Source: Candidatus Bathyarchaeota archaeon
Lineage (GTDB): Archaea > Thermoproteota > Bathyarchaeia > Bathyarchaeales > Bathycorpusculaceae
Length of the DNA: 56,849 bases
NCBI GenBank assembly: GCA_025058315.1
Contig: JANXET010000003.1
Span: 78,901 to 135,749 of the forward strand
Direction: 5' to 3'
Part shown: positions 1-8,192 of the stretch, piece after piece
How positions within the stretch are numbered: the first letter of the stretch is position 1
How the letters are laid out: the number at the start of each line of letters is the position of its first letter
The notes under the pieces: model-generated
What the model was told of the DNA's origin: nothing
The model's database searches: none
Seen by the model: only the letters and a program-made list of their open reading frames with translations
Position numbers and translations under genes: made by a program

Positions 1-1
1 C

Positions 2-223
2 ATGCCCATTGTCCAAATAGGTAACACAATATTGGTTTTTACTCTTGCGGTGGCGAATGCGATGACGATTAAGGAGGTGTCTGCTGGATACTGGGGAACG
101 TTCCTTCTAAACTTTGGAATCCTCCTAATAGCCAGCGGCATAACATGGATGATGGCGAACTACTTCATACAAACAATCTTAAGCAGTATGCCCACATTGG
201 ATCTAACATTGCCCACAGCCTAG
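2..223 (+). CDS. arlJ: C-terminal end of an ArlJ/FlaJ (TadC-like) archaellum platform protein, partial
   Basis: The window opens inside this gene; only the last 73 residues are present, so the ATG at position 2 need not be the real start. Two hydrophobic segments (about residues 6-24 and 32-55) flank a short TIKEVSAG loop. A hydrophobic helix, an ANAxxIK-type turn and a final helix is how ArlJ/TadC platform proteins end, as I know the family. ArlJ is the polytopic membrane platform of the archaellum motor, working with the ATPase ArlI. The four archaellin genes directly downstream on the same strand support the call. Without the rest of the protein another membrane protein cannot be excluded. 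Confidence 0.55.
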   Translation: MPIVQIGNTILVFTLAVANAMTIKEVSAGYWGTFLLNFGILLIASGITWMMANYFIQTILSSMPTLDLTLPTA

Positions 224-301
224 ATCCTTGCTGCTGCATCCTACTTTAAAGGCATGGCTAATGACGGCAATATGGATTTCAGCTATGGATTTTGTATTCA
301 T

Positions 302-340
302 ATTCTGAGTTTATATTCAGAATCTAAATTATAAATAATG
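302..340 (+). promoter_or_regulatory. Promoter of the first archaellin pair: inverted repeat plus TATA box
   Basis: ATTCTGA (302-308) and TCAGAAT (317-323) form a perfect 7-bp inverted repeat with an 8-base spacer; it could end the arlJ transcript or be an operator. A TATA-like TTATAAAT lies at 329-336, which predicts transcription from about 360 and leaves a roughly 50-base leader rich in G and GGT repeats (373-410) before the archaellin start at 411. The rest of the 224-410 gap shows no gene. Confidence 0.5.
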
Positions 341-410
341 TTTATTAAGTCTCACGATTCGCTATTATTTCGGTGGAGGTGGTGGTGGAGTAAGTAGCAG
401 TGGTGGTGGG

Positions 411-1316
411 ATGATGGGGGGTGACAAACCAAATATACATTGTCCAAAGTGTGGATACGAATGGCACACTAGATCAAGGCTTCAGATGGTGACTTGTCCA
501 TCATGTAACCAGAAAATCCTCAACGTCGCATTGAAGAACCGTCGAAGTCCATTGAAGGCGCTTGCGCAGCAGAAACGCGCAATAATAGGCCTAGAAGCTG
601 CCATAGTTCTCATAGCCTTCGTCATAATAGCAGCTGCTTTTAGCTTCATGGTTGTAAATCAGGGCTTATATGCAACTGAGAGGGGAAAAGTTGTTATCCA
701 AGAGGGCCTAAAACAAGCCAGTACACCCCTAACTGTTGATGGGACAATCTTCGTTAGAACGACACCTGACGGTAAAGCTGTAGATGTCATAATAATTCCT
801 GTGAAGGCATTCGGCGTCAAGTTCGTCGCCGTTGGAAGAAATCAGACAGTGATGTCGATGAAGATAGGCCAAAAAGCATGGGCGAACATGTACCTTGGCG
901 TGCTATACACGGGCTATCCCAATGGCACAGAGCCCAACCCGCGGTGCTACTGCACTAATGACCGCACCTACGACCCCACAGGTAAAATGTTCGATGATTT
1001 CGTGGCCTATAGATGGGCCAACCAAACCATGAGTGGTGAACTGCGGGACGTTTACATCAACGGGACATACTTCATCGGAGGCAATAAGCGATCTCTGATT
1101 ACGGGGGCTGTTCTGGCTATAGCTCACAGCAATGGGGATGAAGCGCTGGACACCAATGAGAGGGGCTTTCTGATAATTACGTTGGCAGGGGCTGATGTGG
1201 CGTATGCCCGTTCTCAAATAAACATAGAGATTAGGTTGGAGAAAAGCGCCACTTTAACCTTAGAGATCACAATACCTGAGTCAATGCCTGCGAACTCATA
1301 CGTGCCAATATTATAA
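411..1316 (+). CDS. Archaellin (type A1) with an N-terminal zinc ribbon before the class III signal peptide
   Basis: 301 residues. Residues 9-36 are a zinc ribbon with CPKC (C11, C14) and CPSC (C29, C32). They are followed by a basic stretch and KRAIIG/LEAA at 56-64, the class III signal peptide recognition site for the ArlK/PibD peptidase, cut after G60. The hydrophobic helix 61-85 is the archaellin polymerisation core; the beta-rich rest is the surface domain with NQT and NGT sequons. A normal archaellin leader is about 6-15 residues; here it is 60. An in-frame TTG at 552 would give a normal 13-residue leader, so internal or dual initiation is possible, but GGTGGTGGG just before 411 looks like a ribosome site. 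It matches the gene at 2217 (MVxNQGLxATERGK, and ESxP near the end) but has an extra loop at about 165-220. Confidence 0.85.
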   Translation: MMGGDKPNIHCPKCGYEWHTRSRLQMVTCPSCNQKILNVALKNRRSPLKALAQQKRAIIGLEAAIVLIAFVIIAAAFSFMVVNQGLYATERGKVVIQEGLKQASTPLTVDGTIFVRTTPDGKAVDVIIIPVKAFGVKFVAVGRNQTVMSMKIGQKAWANMYLGVLYTGYPNGTEPNPRCYCTNDRTYDPTGKMFDDFVAYRWANQTMSGELRDVYINGTYFIGGNKRSLITGAVLAIAHSNGDEALDTNERGFLIITLAGADVAYARSQINIEIRLEKSATLTLEITIPESMPANSYVPIL

Positions 1317-1328
1317 AAGGGGTGATGT

Positions 1329-1997
1329 GTGATGTGTAGGCGATTTAGAAAAAGTAAAAAAGCCATAGTCGGCGTGGAGGCAGCCATCGTACTCATAGCC
1401 TTCATCATAATCGCCGCAGCCCTAGCCTACGTAGTCATAAACATGGGCTTCTACACCACACAGAAAACCAAGGAGGTCATGCAATCAGGACTTGAAGAGT
1501 CACTGTCAGCGCTACAGCTTGACGGCTCCATATCCGCAAAAACAAACAATCAAGCCCAAATAGAATGGCTAGTAATACCCGTAAAGCTTTCAGCCGGAAG
1601 AGGCGAAATAGACCTGAAAAATGGCACACTAGTGGTCTCGGTCTATCTGCCAAACGCCACACTACTGAACATATATAATGGGCCTGTGTTGAATGCGCTT
1701 GCTGACTGCGATCGACTAATCATGAACCTGAGCCAAAACTACAACATGAACAAGAGAGATATGGCCATGTTTGCCCTGTACAACAACGACGGCGACACAT
1801 GTTTAGAGCCAACGGAGAAAGCCTTCCTAGTTATACACTTGAACAGCACCGTGCCAGGAATGCCTGGAGCACGCCATACGCTTGCAGACTACGAGCCTGT
1901 AAAGGTTGAGGTGAAGGGAGCTAAGGGCGCCGCGTTATCCGTAGTGCGCACAGCTCCGGGCGGGATGTCTAAAAACGCCTACATAGATCTAGGCTAG
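1329..1997 (+). CDS. Archaellin (type B1)
   Basis: 222 residues, starting 12 bases after the preceding archaellin and so presumably co-transcribed with it. The leader MMCRRFRKSKKAIVG is a class III signal peptide with the cut expected after G15, followed by VEAAIVLIAF and a hydrophobic helix through about residue 37. The mature N-terminal helix builds the filament core. The remainder is a beta-rich domain ending in GAALSVVRTAPGG. Its closest relative in the window is the gene at 2845, which shares the NMGFYTTQKTKE segment, KLSAGRG, VVSVYLPNAT and the C-terminal VVRTAPGG block, whereas it differs from both A-type archaellins. A pilin-like filament is a weaker alternative. Confidence 0.85.
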   Translation: MMCRRFRKSKKAIVGVEAAIVLIAFIIIAAALAYVVINMGFYTTQKTKEVMQSGLEESLSALQLDGSISAKTNNQAQIEWLVIPVKLSAGRGEIDLKNGTLVVSVYLPNATLLNIYNGPVLNALADCDRLIMNLSQNYNMNKRDMAMFALYNNDGDTCLEPTEKAFLVIHLNSTVPGMPGARHTLADYEPVKVEVKGAKGAALSVVRTAPGGMSKNAYIDLG

Positions 1998-2082
1998 CGC
2001 CCTTTAGCTTCCATCTTCCTCTTTTGATTCGGCGCATTCAAGTGGTGATTGTTTTATTCCTCATGGTTTTATTCCGAATTCG

Positions 2083-2170
2083 ATTTTGAATCAAAATTTT
2101 ATGTCATTTTCTGAATCGAAATTAGCAATTCTACCGATCTAAATTATCATTTCATAACCCTTAATATAAG
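2083..2170 (+). promoter_or_regulatory. Promoter region of the second archaellin pair: palindrome and TATA box
   Basis: The 219-base gap 1998-2216 holds no gene. ATTTTGA-A-TCAAAAT (2083-2097) is a near-continuous palindrome with 7-bp arms. A second TTTTCTGAATC motif follows at about 2105-2116 and resembles the ATTCTGA arm upstream of the first pair. TTAATATAAG at 2161-2170 is a TATA-like box, about 47 bases before the start at 2217. The second pair therefore appears to have its own promoter. Confidence 0.45.
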
Positions 2171-2216
2171 CACATGGCATTAAACTGAAACCAGCAATGT
2201 AAGAGGAAGATGGAAA

Positions 2217-2843
2217 ATGAAAAAGGCAATGTATAAACTATTGAAGTGCAAGCGCGCCATGATGGGTCTTGAAGCAGCCATAATCCTAATAGCCTTCGTC
2301 ATAATCGCCGGCGCTTTCAGCTTCATGGTTATAAACCAAGGTCTCTTCGCAACAGAACGCGGTAAAACTGTAGTTCAAGACAGCCTGAGACAGGCCAGTA
2401 CGCCATTAGCCGTCGACGGCACGGTTTTCGTTAATGCCAGCTCCGCAACGTCAATTGACGCCATAGTAATTCCATTAAGAGCCTATGGAGTAAGATACGT
2501 AGCAATGGGTAAAAACCAAACTTCCGTAACTCTAAAGGTAGGCGAAGACGCTTGGCCAAACATATATGATGGAGTGAGCAACAACTTCACCTCAACGTCT
2601 GACTTCTCTGGACTCGTTGGCGATGTTGACGATGGTAAGGCAGTGCTTTTCATACAGAACACTAATGGCGACGATGCCCTAGACTCCGCCGAAAAAGGAT
2701 ATCTCGTGATAAAACTATCTAGCGCTGCTCCTGCCAGAACACACATAATCGTCGAAATTAGGCCTGAAAAGTCTGCGCCATTAACTGTTGAGTTCTTCGT
2801 CCCCGAGTCGCTGCCTCGAGGCTGGGTCACGGTGGCTGGGTAG
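2217..2843 (+). CDS. Archaellin (type A2)
   Basis: 208 residues. The leader MKKAMYKLLKCKRAMMG is a class III signal peptide of 17 residues with the cut after G17, then LEAAIILIAF and a hydrophobic helix. It has no zinc ribbon, unlike its A-type partner at 411, and also lacks that protein's long internal loop. Shared blocks with the 411 gene include MVINQGLFATERGK, QASTPLxVDGT and the ending EIRPEKSAPLTVE with PESLP. The role is an archaellum filament subunit. The next archaellin starts one base after the stop, so the two are surely translated from one transcript. GAGGAAGATGGAAA precedes the start. Confidence 0.87.
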   Translation: MKKAMYKLLKCKRAMMGLEAAIILIAFVIIAGAFSFMVINQGLFATERGKTVVQDSLRQASTPLAVDGTVFVNASSATSIDAIVIPLRAYGVRYVAMGKNQTSVTLKVGEDAWPNIYDGVSNNFTSTSDFSGLVGDVDDGKAVLFIQNTNGDDALDSAEKGYLVIKLSSAAPARTHIIVEIRPEKSAPLTVEFFVPESLPRGWVTVAG

Positions 2844-2844
2844 A

Positions 2845-3492
2845 ATGTGGCCTAAGAAACTGTTTAGAAGCAAGAGAGGCATAGTTGGCGTTGAGGCAGC
2901 TATAGTCCTCATAGCCTTCCTAATAATCGCAGCAGCGCTGAGCTACGTGGTTATCAACATGGGCTTCTACACCACACAGAAAACTAAAGAAACAATGCAG
3001 ACAGGCCTCGATGAGTCACTAACTGCCCTTCAATTGGACGGTGTGGTTACAGCAAAAACCAATGAGTCATCATCTCACATCCTATACCTCTTGGTTCCGG
3101 TGAAGCTTTCAGCAGGCAGAGGCGCGGTAGACCTTGGCAATGACTCGGTGGTGGTTTCGGTGTACTTGCCGAACGCTACTTTAATGAACATATACAAAGG
3201 TGCAAAGGTCACAACGGATACAACCTGGGATGCACTGATACAAACGCTTGGTTTAAATGATAACGAAGCCAAGTTCGCGATATACAATGATAATGGCTAC
3301 GAAAATACTGTGCTAGAATCCAATGAAAAAGCATTCCTGCTGATTCGTTTGAATTCAACGAATGCGGATGGTATGCTTGGAGAGTACGCGAGTGTAAAGA
3401 TCGAAGTCAGGACCGCGAAGGGCGCCGCGTTAACTGTTGTCCGCACCGCGCCGGGAGGCCTAAACCAGAACTGTTTCGTAGACCTTGGCTAA
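2845..3492 (+). CDS. Archaellin (type B2)
   Basis: 215 residues from ATG 2845, one base after the preceding stop. The frame is open further upstream to 2788, but the upstream residues overlap the previous gene and do not look like a leader, whereas MWPKKLFRSKRGIVG fits a class III signal peptide with the cut after G15. VEAAIVLIAF and a hydrophobic helix follow. It is a close paralogue of the B1 gene (1329): both share NMGFYTTQKTKE, KLSAGRG, VVSVYLPNAT and VVRTAPGG. This completes an A-B-A-B order that implies duplication of a two-gene unit. Confidence 0.86.
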   Translation: MWPKKLFRSKRGIVGVEAAIVLIAFLIIAAALSYVVINMGFYTTQKTKETMQTGLDESLTALQLDGVVTAKTNESSSHILYLLVPVKLSAGRGAVDLGNDSVVVSVYLPNATLMNIYKGAKVTTDTTWDALIQTLGLNDNEAKFAIYNDNGYENTVLESNEKAFLLIRLNSTNADGMLGEYASVKIEVRTAKGAALTVVRTAPGGLNQNCFVDLG

Positions 3493-3704
3493 GTTACGAT
3501 TAAACTTACTCCACCCCACCCCCACTATTTTTTGGATTAAAACTCAAAATATGCCGGGTTCTTTTTTAAAATTTTCAGCGCAGATTTGGATTTGAGGCGG
3601 TGTCCTTGCCGGTGGACTTTTTAAAGTATCATTATTGTGCTGGTCTAAAAATTTGATTGAAAACTAATTAATGGCGAGAAATTGGATGATTAAAGAATAA
3701 GGGC
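3493..3704. terminator. Convergent gap with T-run terminators for the archaellin operon
   Basis: No gene is visible in these 212 bases between the archaellins (plus) and trpA (minus). T6 runs at 3528-3533 and 3562-3567 on the plus strand are of the kind that ends archaeal transcription. A C-rich CCACCCCACCCCC tract precedes the first run. Confidence 0.4.
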
Positions 3705-4520
3705 TTAAAATGACCTGTTTTTACATCCAAGTTTTATCTCGTAAGCTTGTTTAGCTATTTCAGGTAAGGCTTCAAAGGGATTATCAAGTTTTTCCATGTA
3801 TATCTTTGCGTAGGCGCTTCCTACCACTACGCCGTCTGCGCCCGCTTGTATTAGGGTTTCAGCGTTCTCCCGCTTGGAAATGCCGAAGCCGACCATTGCT
3901 GGAACCGACGTGTACGCTTTAACGTTTCTAATGAGCCTAAGTGTTGTGCTTGTGCTTTTTAGCCGTGAACCTGTGACACCTTCAAGGCTTATGAGGTATA
4001 CAAAACCCGAGGCTTCTTCAAGAATCATTTTAAGCCGCGTTTTAGATGTGGTTGGCGCTATCTGGAGAATCATGTGAAGCCCTTTCTCAATCGTCATTCT
4101 TCCGTAAGGTTCCGCTTCCTCTATAGGTAGGTCAGGGATAAGTATTCCTTGGGCTCCGGCTTCTTTTATGCTTTCTAGGAACCTTGTGAAGCCCATCACG
4201 TATGGAATGTTAAAGTATGTGGTTACGATTATTGGCGCCTGTATGCCTTTGCTTCTAAGTTTTCGGATGGCTTGGATACATTTAACCGGCGTCACTCCTG
4301 CCTTAAGCGCTCTTTCGCATGCAGCCTGAAAAATAGGGCCATCTGCTATTGGATCTGAAAAGGGTATGCCCAGCTCTATCATGTCGGCGCCATTTTCAAC
4401 AAGGGTTTCAACAAGCTTCAGAGAGAATTCCTCACAGGGGTCTCCATAGTAAACATGAGCCATGTGAGCGCCTTCACAACGTCTCCTAAGATCCTGAAAC
4501 TTCATTTCAAGAAGATCCAT
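3705..4520 (-). CDS. trpA: Tryptophan synthase alpha chain
   Basis: 271 residues, the usual TrpA length. It cleaves indole-3-glycerol phosphate to indole and glyceraldehyde 3-phosphate and passes indole to TrpB. The catalytic pair is visible: E49 in DMIELGIPFSDP and D60 in PIADGP, at the same numbering as E. coli TrpA. The phosphate-binding GFGISKRENAE and GADGVVVGSA segments near the C-terminus complete the TIM barrel. It is the last gene of the trp operon, overlapping the end of trpB by 14 bases, which implies translational coupling. Nothing is missing. Confidence 0.97.
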   Translation of the reverse strand: MDLLEMKFQDLRRRCEGAHMAHVYYGDPCEEFSLKLVETLVENGADMIELGIPFSDPIADGPIFQAACERALKAGVTPVKCIQAIRKLRSKGIQAPIIVTTYFNIPYVMGFTRFLESIKEAGAQGILIPDLPIEEAEPYGRMTIEKGLHMILQIAPTTSKTRLKMILEEASGFVYLISLEGVTGSRLKSTSTTLRLIRNVKAYTSVPAMVGFGISKRENAETLIQAGADGVVVGSAYAKIYMEKLDNPFEALPEIAKQAYEIKLGCKNRSF

Positions 4521-5682
4521 AATAATACCTCAGAATAGCTTCTATATCTTTGTCGCCTCTGCCGGAATAATTTATGACAACGATGTCGTCACGGCTGAAT
4601 TCTTCCGGATGATTTAGCACGTAGGCTATGGCGTGGGCTGTTTCCAACGCCGGGATAAGCCCCTCCGTCCGGCACATAACGCCTACCGCCTCAAAAACTT
4701 CTCTGTCAAGAGCGTAGCAGGGCTTAACCCGCCCTTCTTCGCACAAATGAGAAATTTCAGGGCCTCTTCCCGGATAGTTCAGCCCTGCAGCCCTAGTCTT
4801 AGAAGGCCTAATCTGGCCCCATCTGTCCTGCATAAGCATCATAAGGCTTCCATGAAGTACTCCTGGGCTGCCATGCTGGAAGGCTGCTGCGCTGTTTTCA
4901 GCGCCTAGACTTTCTCCTCCTCCTTCAACAAAATAAAGCCTGACGCCTTTTTCTTCTATGAAGGGTTTGAAGGCTCCGAGGGCATTGCTTCCTCCGCTGC
5001 CGCAGGCGACGATGGCGTCCGGAACCCGACCTTCCTTTTCAAGGATCTGTTGTTTAAGCTCTTGCCCTATCACACTTTGAAATGTTGCAACAATAGTTGG
5101 GAAAGGATGTGGCCCAACGGTGGATCCCATCAGGTAATGGGTTGTTCTTGAGCAGGATGCCCATTCACGTAGGGTTTCTGAAACCGCATCCTTAAGCACT
5201 CCAGCGCCTGTTTTCACAGGCTTGATTTTGGCGCCCAGCAGTTTCATTTTATTGACGTTTGAGGCTTGGCGTTCAATATCCTTGACGCCCATGAAGATTT
5301 CAGTTTTAAGCCCACAAATGTTCCCAGCCATCACCGTGGCGAGGCCATGCTGCCCAGCAGCTGTTTCGGTGATAAGCCGCCTTTTACCCATCTTCTTAGC
5401 CAGCAGCGCCTGGCCTAACGCGTTATTAAGCTTATGTGATCCTCCGCAGAGCAGATCTTCACGTTTAAGGTATACTTTAAACCCTACATGTTTGCTGAAG
5501 TTTCTTGCATAATAAAGCGGTGTAGGCCTCCCACCGTAATCCCTAAGCAGCCCGTGAAACTCCTTCTGAAACTCTTCAGTTGGATAAATCCTTTCAAAAG
5601 CCTCTTCTAACTCGAGAAGTGCATGCATGAGGATTTCACTCACATACATTCCGCCGTATCTTCCAAACCTGCCCTTCGTCAT
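4507..5682 (-). CDS. trpB: Tryptophan synthase beta chain (TrpB1 type)
   Basis: 391 residues. This PLP enzyme condenses indole with serine to make tryptophan. The N-terminus GRFGRYGGMYVSE and the PLP lysine K84 in GGSHKLNNALGQ are typical of TrpB1, the form that pairs with TrpA. The phosphate loop CGSGGSNALGAF and the C-terminal NYSGRGDKD are also present. There is no TrpB2-type N-terminal extension. It lies between trpF (6-base gap) and trpA (14-base overlap). Confidence 0.97.
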   Translation of the reverse strand: MTKGRFGRYGGMYVSEILMHALLELEEAFERIYPTEEFQKEFHGLLRDYGGRPTPLYYARNFSKHVGFKVYLKREDLLCGGSHKLNNALGQALLAKKMGKRRLITETAAGQHGLATVMAGNICGLKTEIFMGVKDIERQASNVNKMKLLGAKIKPVKTGAGVLKDAVSETLREWASCSRTTHYLMGSTVGPHPFPTIVATFQSVIGQELKQQILEKEGRVPDAIVACGSGGSNALGAFKPFIEEKGVRLYFVEGGGESLGAENSAAAFQHGSPGVLHGSLMMLMQDRWGQIRPSKTRAAGLNYPGRGPEISHLCEEGRVKPCYALDREVFEAVGVMCRTEGLIPALETAHAIAYVLNHPEEFSRDDIVVINYSGRGDKDIEAILRYYYGSS

Positions 5683-5688
5683 GAGGCA

Positions 5689-6360
5689 TCACTTCATAAT
5701 GTCATCCTCAAACGTGGCTTCCTTTGCCTTTCTAATGAAAGCTTCCACTTTCCTAGGATCCTTAATTCCCGGACTTGACTCCACGCCTGTGGATACATCC
5801 ACGGCATAGGGCCTAACAGTCTCTACTGCGTCTTTTACGTTTTCCGGGTTAAGTCCGCCAGCCAGTATTAGAGGTTTAGGGTATATGGCGTCTCTAACAC
5901 GCCTGCTTATAAGCCAGTCATGAGTTACTCCTGTTCCGCCGTGCTTTCCAGCAACATGCGAGTCAGCAATGATTCCGTCGAAAAATGCAGCTGTACGCTT
6001 AGCTATTTCAACCGCCTCAGCTCCTGTAATCGGCAAAGCCCTTACAAACATTGTCTCCGGCAACTTTTCTCTAAGAGAACTAAAATCTAAGGCGCTGTTT
6101 CCGTGAAACTGGATTACATGGGGCTTCAAGTGTTCATAGGCTTCTAAAACCTGTGACATGTTTTCAGGCGCCATGACCAGCACACTTTTAATGTTTTCTG
6201 GCACAAGCCTGAATAGGATCTTAGCTCTTTCCAGGGTTATGTTTCTAGGTGAAGATGGAATTTCCACTATGAAGCCCACCATGTCAGCGCCCAATCTGCA
6301 CACAGTTTCCAAATCTTCTCTTCGGGTTATGCCGCAGATTTTCACCTTAACCCTTTTCAT
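5689..6360 (-). CDS. trpF: Phosphoribosylanthranilate isomerase
   Basis: 223 residues. It converts N-(5'-phosphoribosyl)anthranilate to CdRP, the step before TrpC. KICGITRREDL holds the catalytic cysteine (C9), and IIADSHVAGKHGGTG carries the catalytic aspartate and the following glycine-rich loop. LILAGGLNPENV and VDVSTGVESSPGIKD form the phosphate-binding end of the barrel. Its start overlaps trpC by 14 bases. A stand-alone TrpF, rather than a TrpC-TrpF fusion, is usual in archaea. Confidence 0.96.
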   Translation of the reverse strand: MKRVKVKICGITRREDLETVCRLGADMVGFIVEIPSSPRNITLERAKILFRLVPENIKSVLVMAPENMSQVLEAYEHLKPHVIQFHGNSALDFSSLREKLPETMFVRALPITGAEAVEIAKRTAAFFDGIIADSHVAGKHGGTGVTHDWLISRRVRDAIYPKPLILAGGLNPENVKDAVETVRPYAVDVSTGVESSPGIKDPRKVEAFIRKAKEATFEDDIMK

Positions 6361-7135
6361 AGGCAGCCACGAGCTCCTTGACTTTCTCTTCGATGTTTTC
6401 AGCCGCCATTATCGCCGAGCCTACGAGGAAGGCTTCAGCGCCATAGCTCCTGAGTAGGCGAATGTCCTCGGCTGTTCGTATGCCGCTTTCGCTTACTACA
6501 ACTTTGCCGCAGCAGTCTTGGCTTGACAATATAGCTCTAGTGGTGTTCAAGTTCACCTTGAGTGTTCTAAGGTTTCTGTTGTTTATGCCCACCAGATCTG
6601 CCTCGGTTCTAACCGCTGCAGCGAACTCTTCCCTTGTGTGGGTTTCAAGAAGAACCTCTAACCCACATGAGTGGGCAAGCTGGATGAAATCTTCAAGCGA
6701 GTGTTCTAGGCTGGTTTTTTCAAAAACCCGGTAGATTAGCAGGATGGCGTCTGCGCCTATTCCTGCGGCAGCCTCAATCTGAATGGGATCAACGATAATG
6801 TCCTTCATGATCACAGGAAGGCTGACATGTTTCTTAACATGAGCCAACATGGGTAAGGAGCCATCGAAGTGTTTAGGTTCTGTCAGCACCGAAATTCCTG
6901 TGGCGCCTCCGGCCTCCATGGCCTTAGCCACCTCCACGGGGCTCGATATATGCCTTAACCTTCCAATTGACGGGGAGGCAGGCTTGATTTCCGCTATTAT
7001 GGGCGCGTACCTGCATCTGGCAATGGCTTCTTTTAGGCTTAATCTGGCAAGTGTATTTTCTGTCTCTACATTGTAGTATCCGCTGCGTACGGTTTCAAAC
7101 GCGTCAATTATGAGGGTGTCTAGGAAGTCAGCCAT
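6347..7135 (-). CDS. trpC: Indole-3-glycerol phosphate synthase
   Basis: 262 residues. It closes the indole ring from CdRP with loss of CO2 and water. IIAEIKPASPSIG contains the conserved glutamate and lysine near the N-terminal end of the barrel, and LLETHTREEF, VGINNRNLRTL and VVSESGIRTAEDI are the canonical later strands. The start overlaps trpD by 8 bases and the end overlaps trpF by 14 bases, so it is embedded in the coupled operon. Confidence 0.96.
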   Translation of the reverse strand: MADFLDTLIIDAFETVRSGYYNVETENTLARLSLKEAIARCRYAPIIAEIKPASPSIGRLRHISSPVEVAKAMEAGGATGISVLTEPKHFDGSLPMLAHVKKHVSLPVIMKDIIVDPIQIEAAAGIGADAILLIYRVFEKTSLEHSLEDFIQLAHSCGLEVLLETHTREEFAAAVRTEADLVGINNRNLRTLKVNLNTTRAILSSQDCCGKVVVSESGIRTAEDIRLLRSYGAEAFLVGSAIMAAENIEEKVKELVAAYEKG

Positions 7136-8192
7136 ATCTTCTCTTCAGCTCCTCAAGCTTATTAATGCGGCTTTTGTCATAAAATTTGATGAGTTCTTCA
7201 AGTTTATTGTAGGCGGCGCCGCTGTCTATGGACTCCTGCGCCAGCTCTAAAGCATAATTGAAGTCTTCAGCCATTCCGCCTACAATAATTCCCGCTGCAG
7301 CGTTGACGGCTACAAGATCCCTTTTAGGATCTCCAGCCTTTAAGCATCCGTACAGTATCTTGAATGTGGTTTCAGCGCTTTCTTCAGGGCTTGTCCCAAC
7401 GATGTGCTCTATATCCGCCTTTTTCACGCCGAGCCGCTTTGGGGTAACCTTAAACGTGTTTATTTCGCCTTCCCTGAGCCAGGCTATTAATGTCTCCCCA
7501 ACTGTGGATATTTCGTCGAGCCCGTCTAGGCCGTGCACCACCATGGCCTCCTGTAGCCCTAACCCCTTTAGTACGTGGGCTATCTTTTCCACAAGCCCCG
7601 CGTCATATACTCCTATAACTTGGGCGTTAGCCATGGCCGGGTTCGTAAGCGGACCCAAAATGTTGAACACTGTTCTGATTCCCATTTCCCTCCTTGTACT
7701 TGCAGCATGCTTCATCGCCGGGTGGAACATTGGTGCGAACATAAATCCCACACTGACCTGTTCAATGGCCTTCTCCACGGTTTCAGGTGGAACGTTCAGG
7801 TTTAGGCCTAGATGCTCCAGCACATCAGCGCTGCCGCTTCTGCTTGTAACGGAGCGGTTGCCATGCTTAGCCACTGGTACACCTGCACCTGCAACTACGA
7901 AGGCGGCTGCGGTGCTGACGTTGAAGGTTTTTATTCTGTCTCCTCCTGTCCCACACGTATCTACTAGACGTCCGCTTACTCTTGGACTTATTTTGTGGCA
8001 GAAACTCTTCATGACTGTGGCAAAGGCCATGATCTCCTCCACGGTTTCCCCCTTCATTCTGAGGGCTGTGAGAAAAGCGGCGATCTGGGATGGTGTAGCT
8101 TCTCCGCTCATGATTTCCTTCATGGACTCAAAGGCTTCGCGGTACGAGAGATTTCGTCCGCAGACAAGGTTTTCAATTGCTTCTCTTATCAT
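7128..8192 (-). CDS. trpD: Anthranilate phosphoribosyltransferase
   Basis: 354 residues. It joins anthranilate to PRPP. The glycine-rich CGTGGDRIKTFNVST motif (PRPP and pyrophosphate binding) and KHGNRSVTSRSGSADVLE (anthranilate site) are intact, as is GPLTNPA later. The start overlaps trpG by 4 bases (ATGA type). TrpD and TrpG are separate proteins here, not the enterobacterial fusion. Confidence 0.97.
   Translation of the reverse strand: MIREAIENLVCGRNLSYREAFESMKEIMSGEATPSQIAAFLTALRMKGETVEEIMAFATVMKSFCHKISPRVSGRLVDTCGTGGDRIKTFNVSTAAAFVVAGAGVPVAKHGNRSVTSRSGSADVLEHLGLNLNVPPETVEKAIEQVSVGFMFAPMFHPAMKHAASTRREMGIRTVFNILGPLTNPAMANAQVIGVYDAGLVEKIAHVLKGLGLQEAMVVHGLDGLDEISTVGETLIAWLREGEINTFKVTPKRLGVKKADIEHIVGTSPEESAETTFKILYGCLKAGDPKRDLVAVNAAAGIIVGGMAEDFNYALELAQESIDSGAAYNKLEELIKFYDKSRINKLEELKRRYG

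Noticed and set aside
373-420. G-rich GGT repeats before the first archaellin considered as a CRISPR or repeat array
   Set aside because: Too short and irregular, with no spacer structure; no CRISPR array or cas gene is present anywhere in the window.
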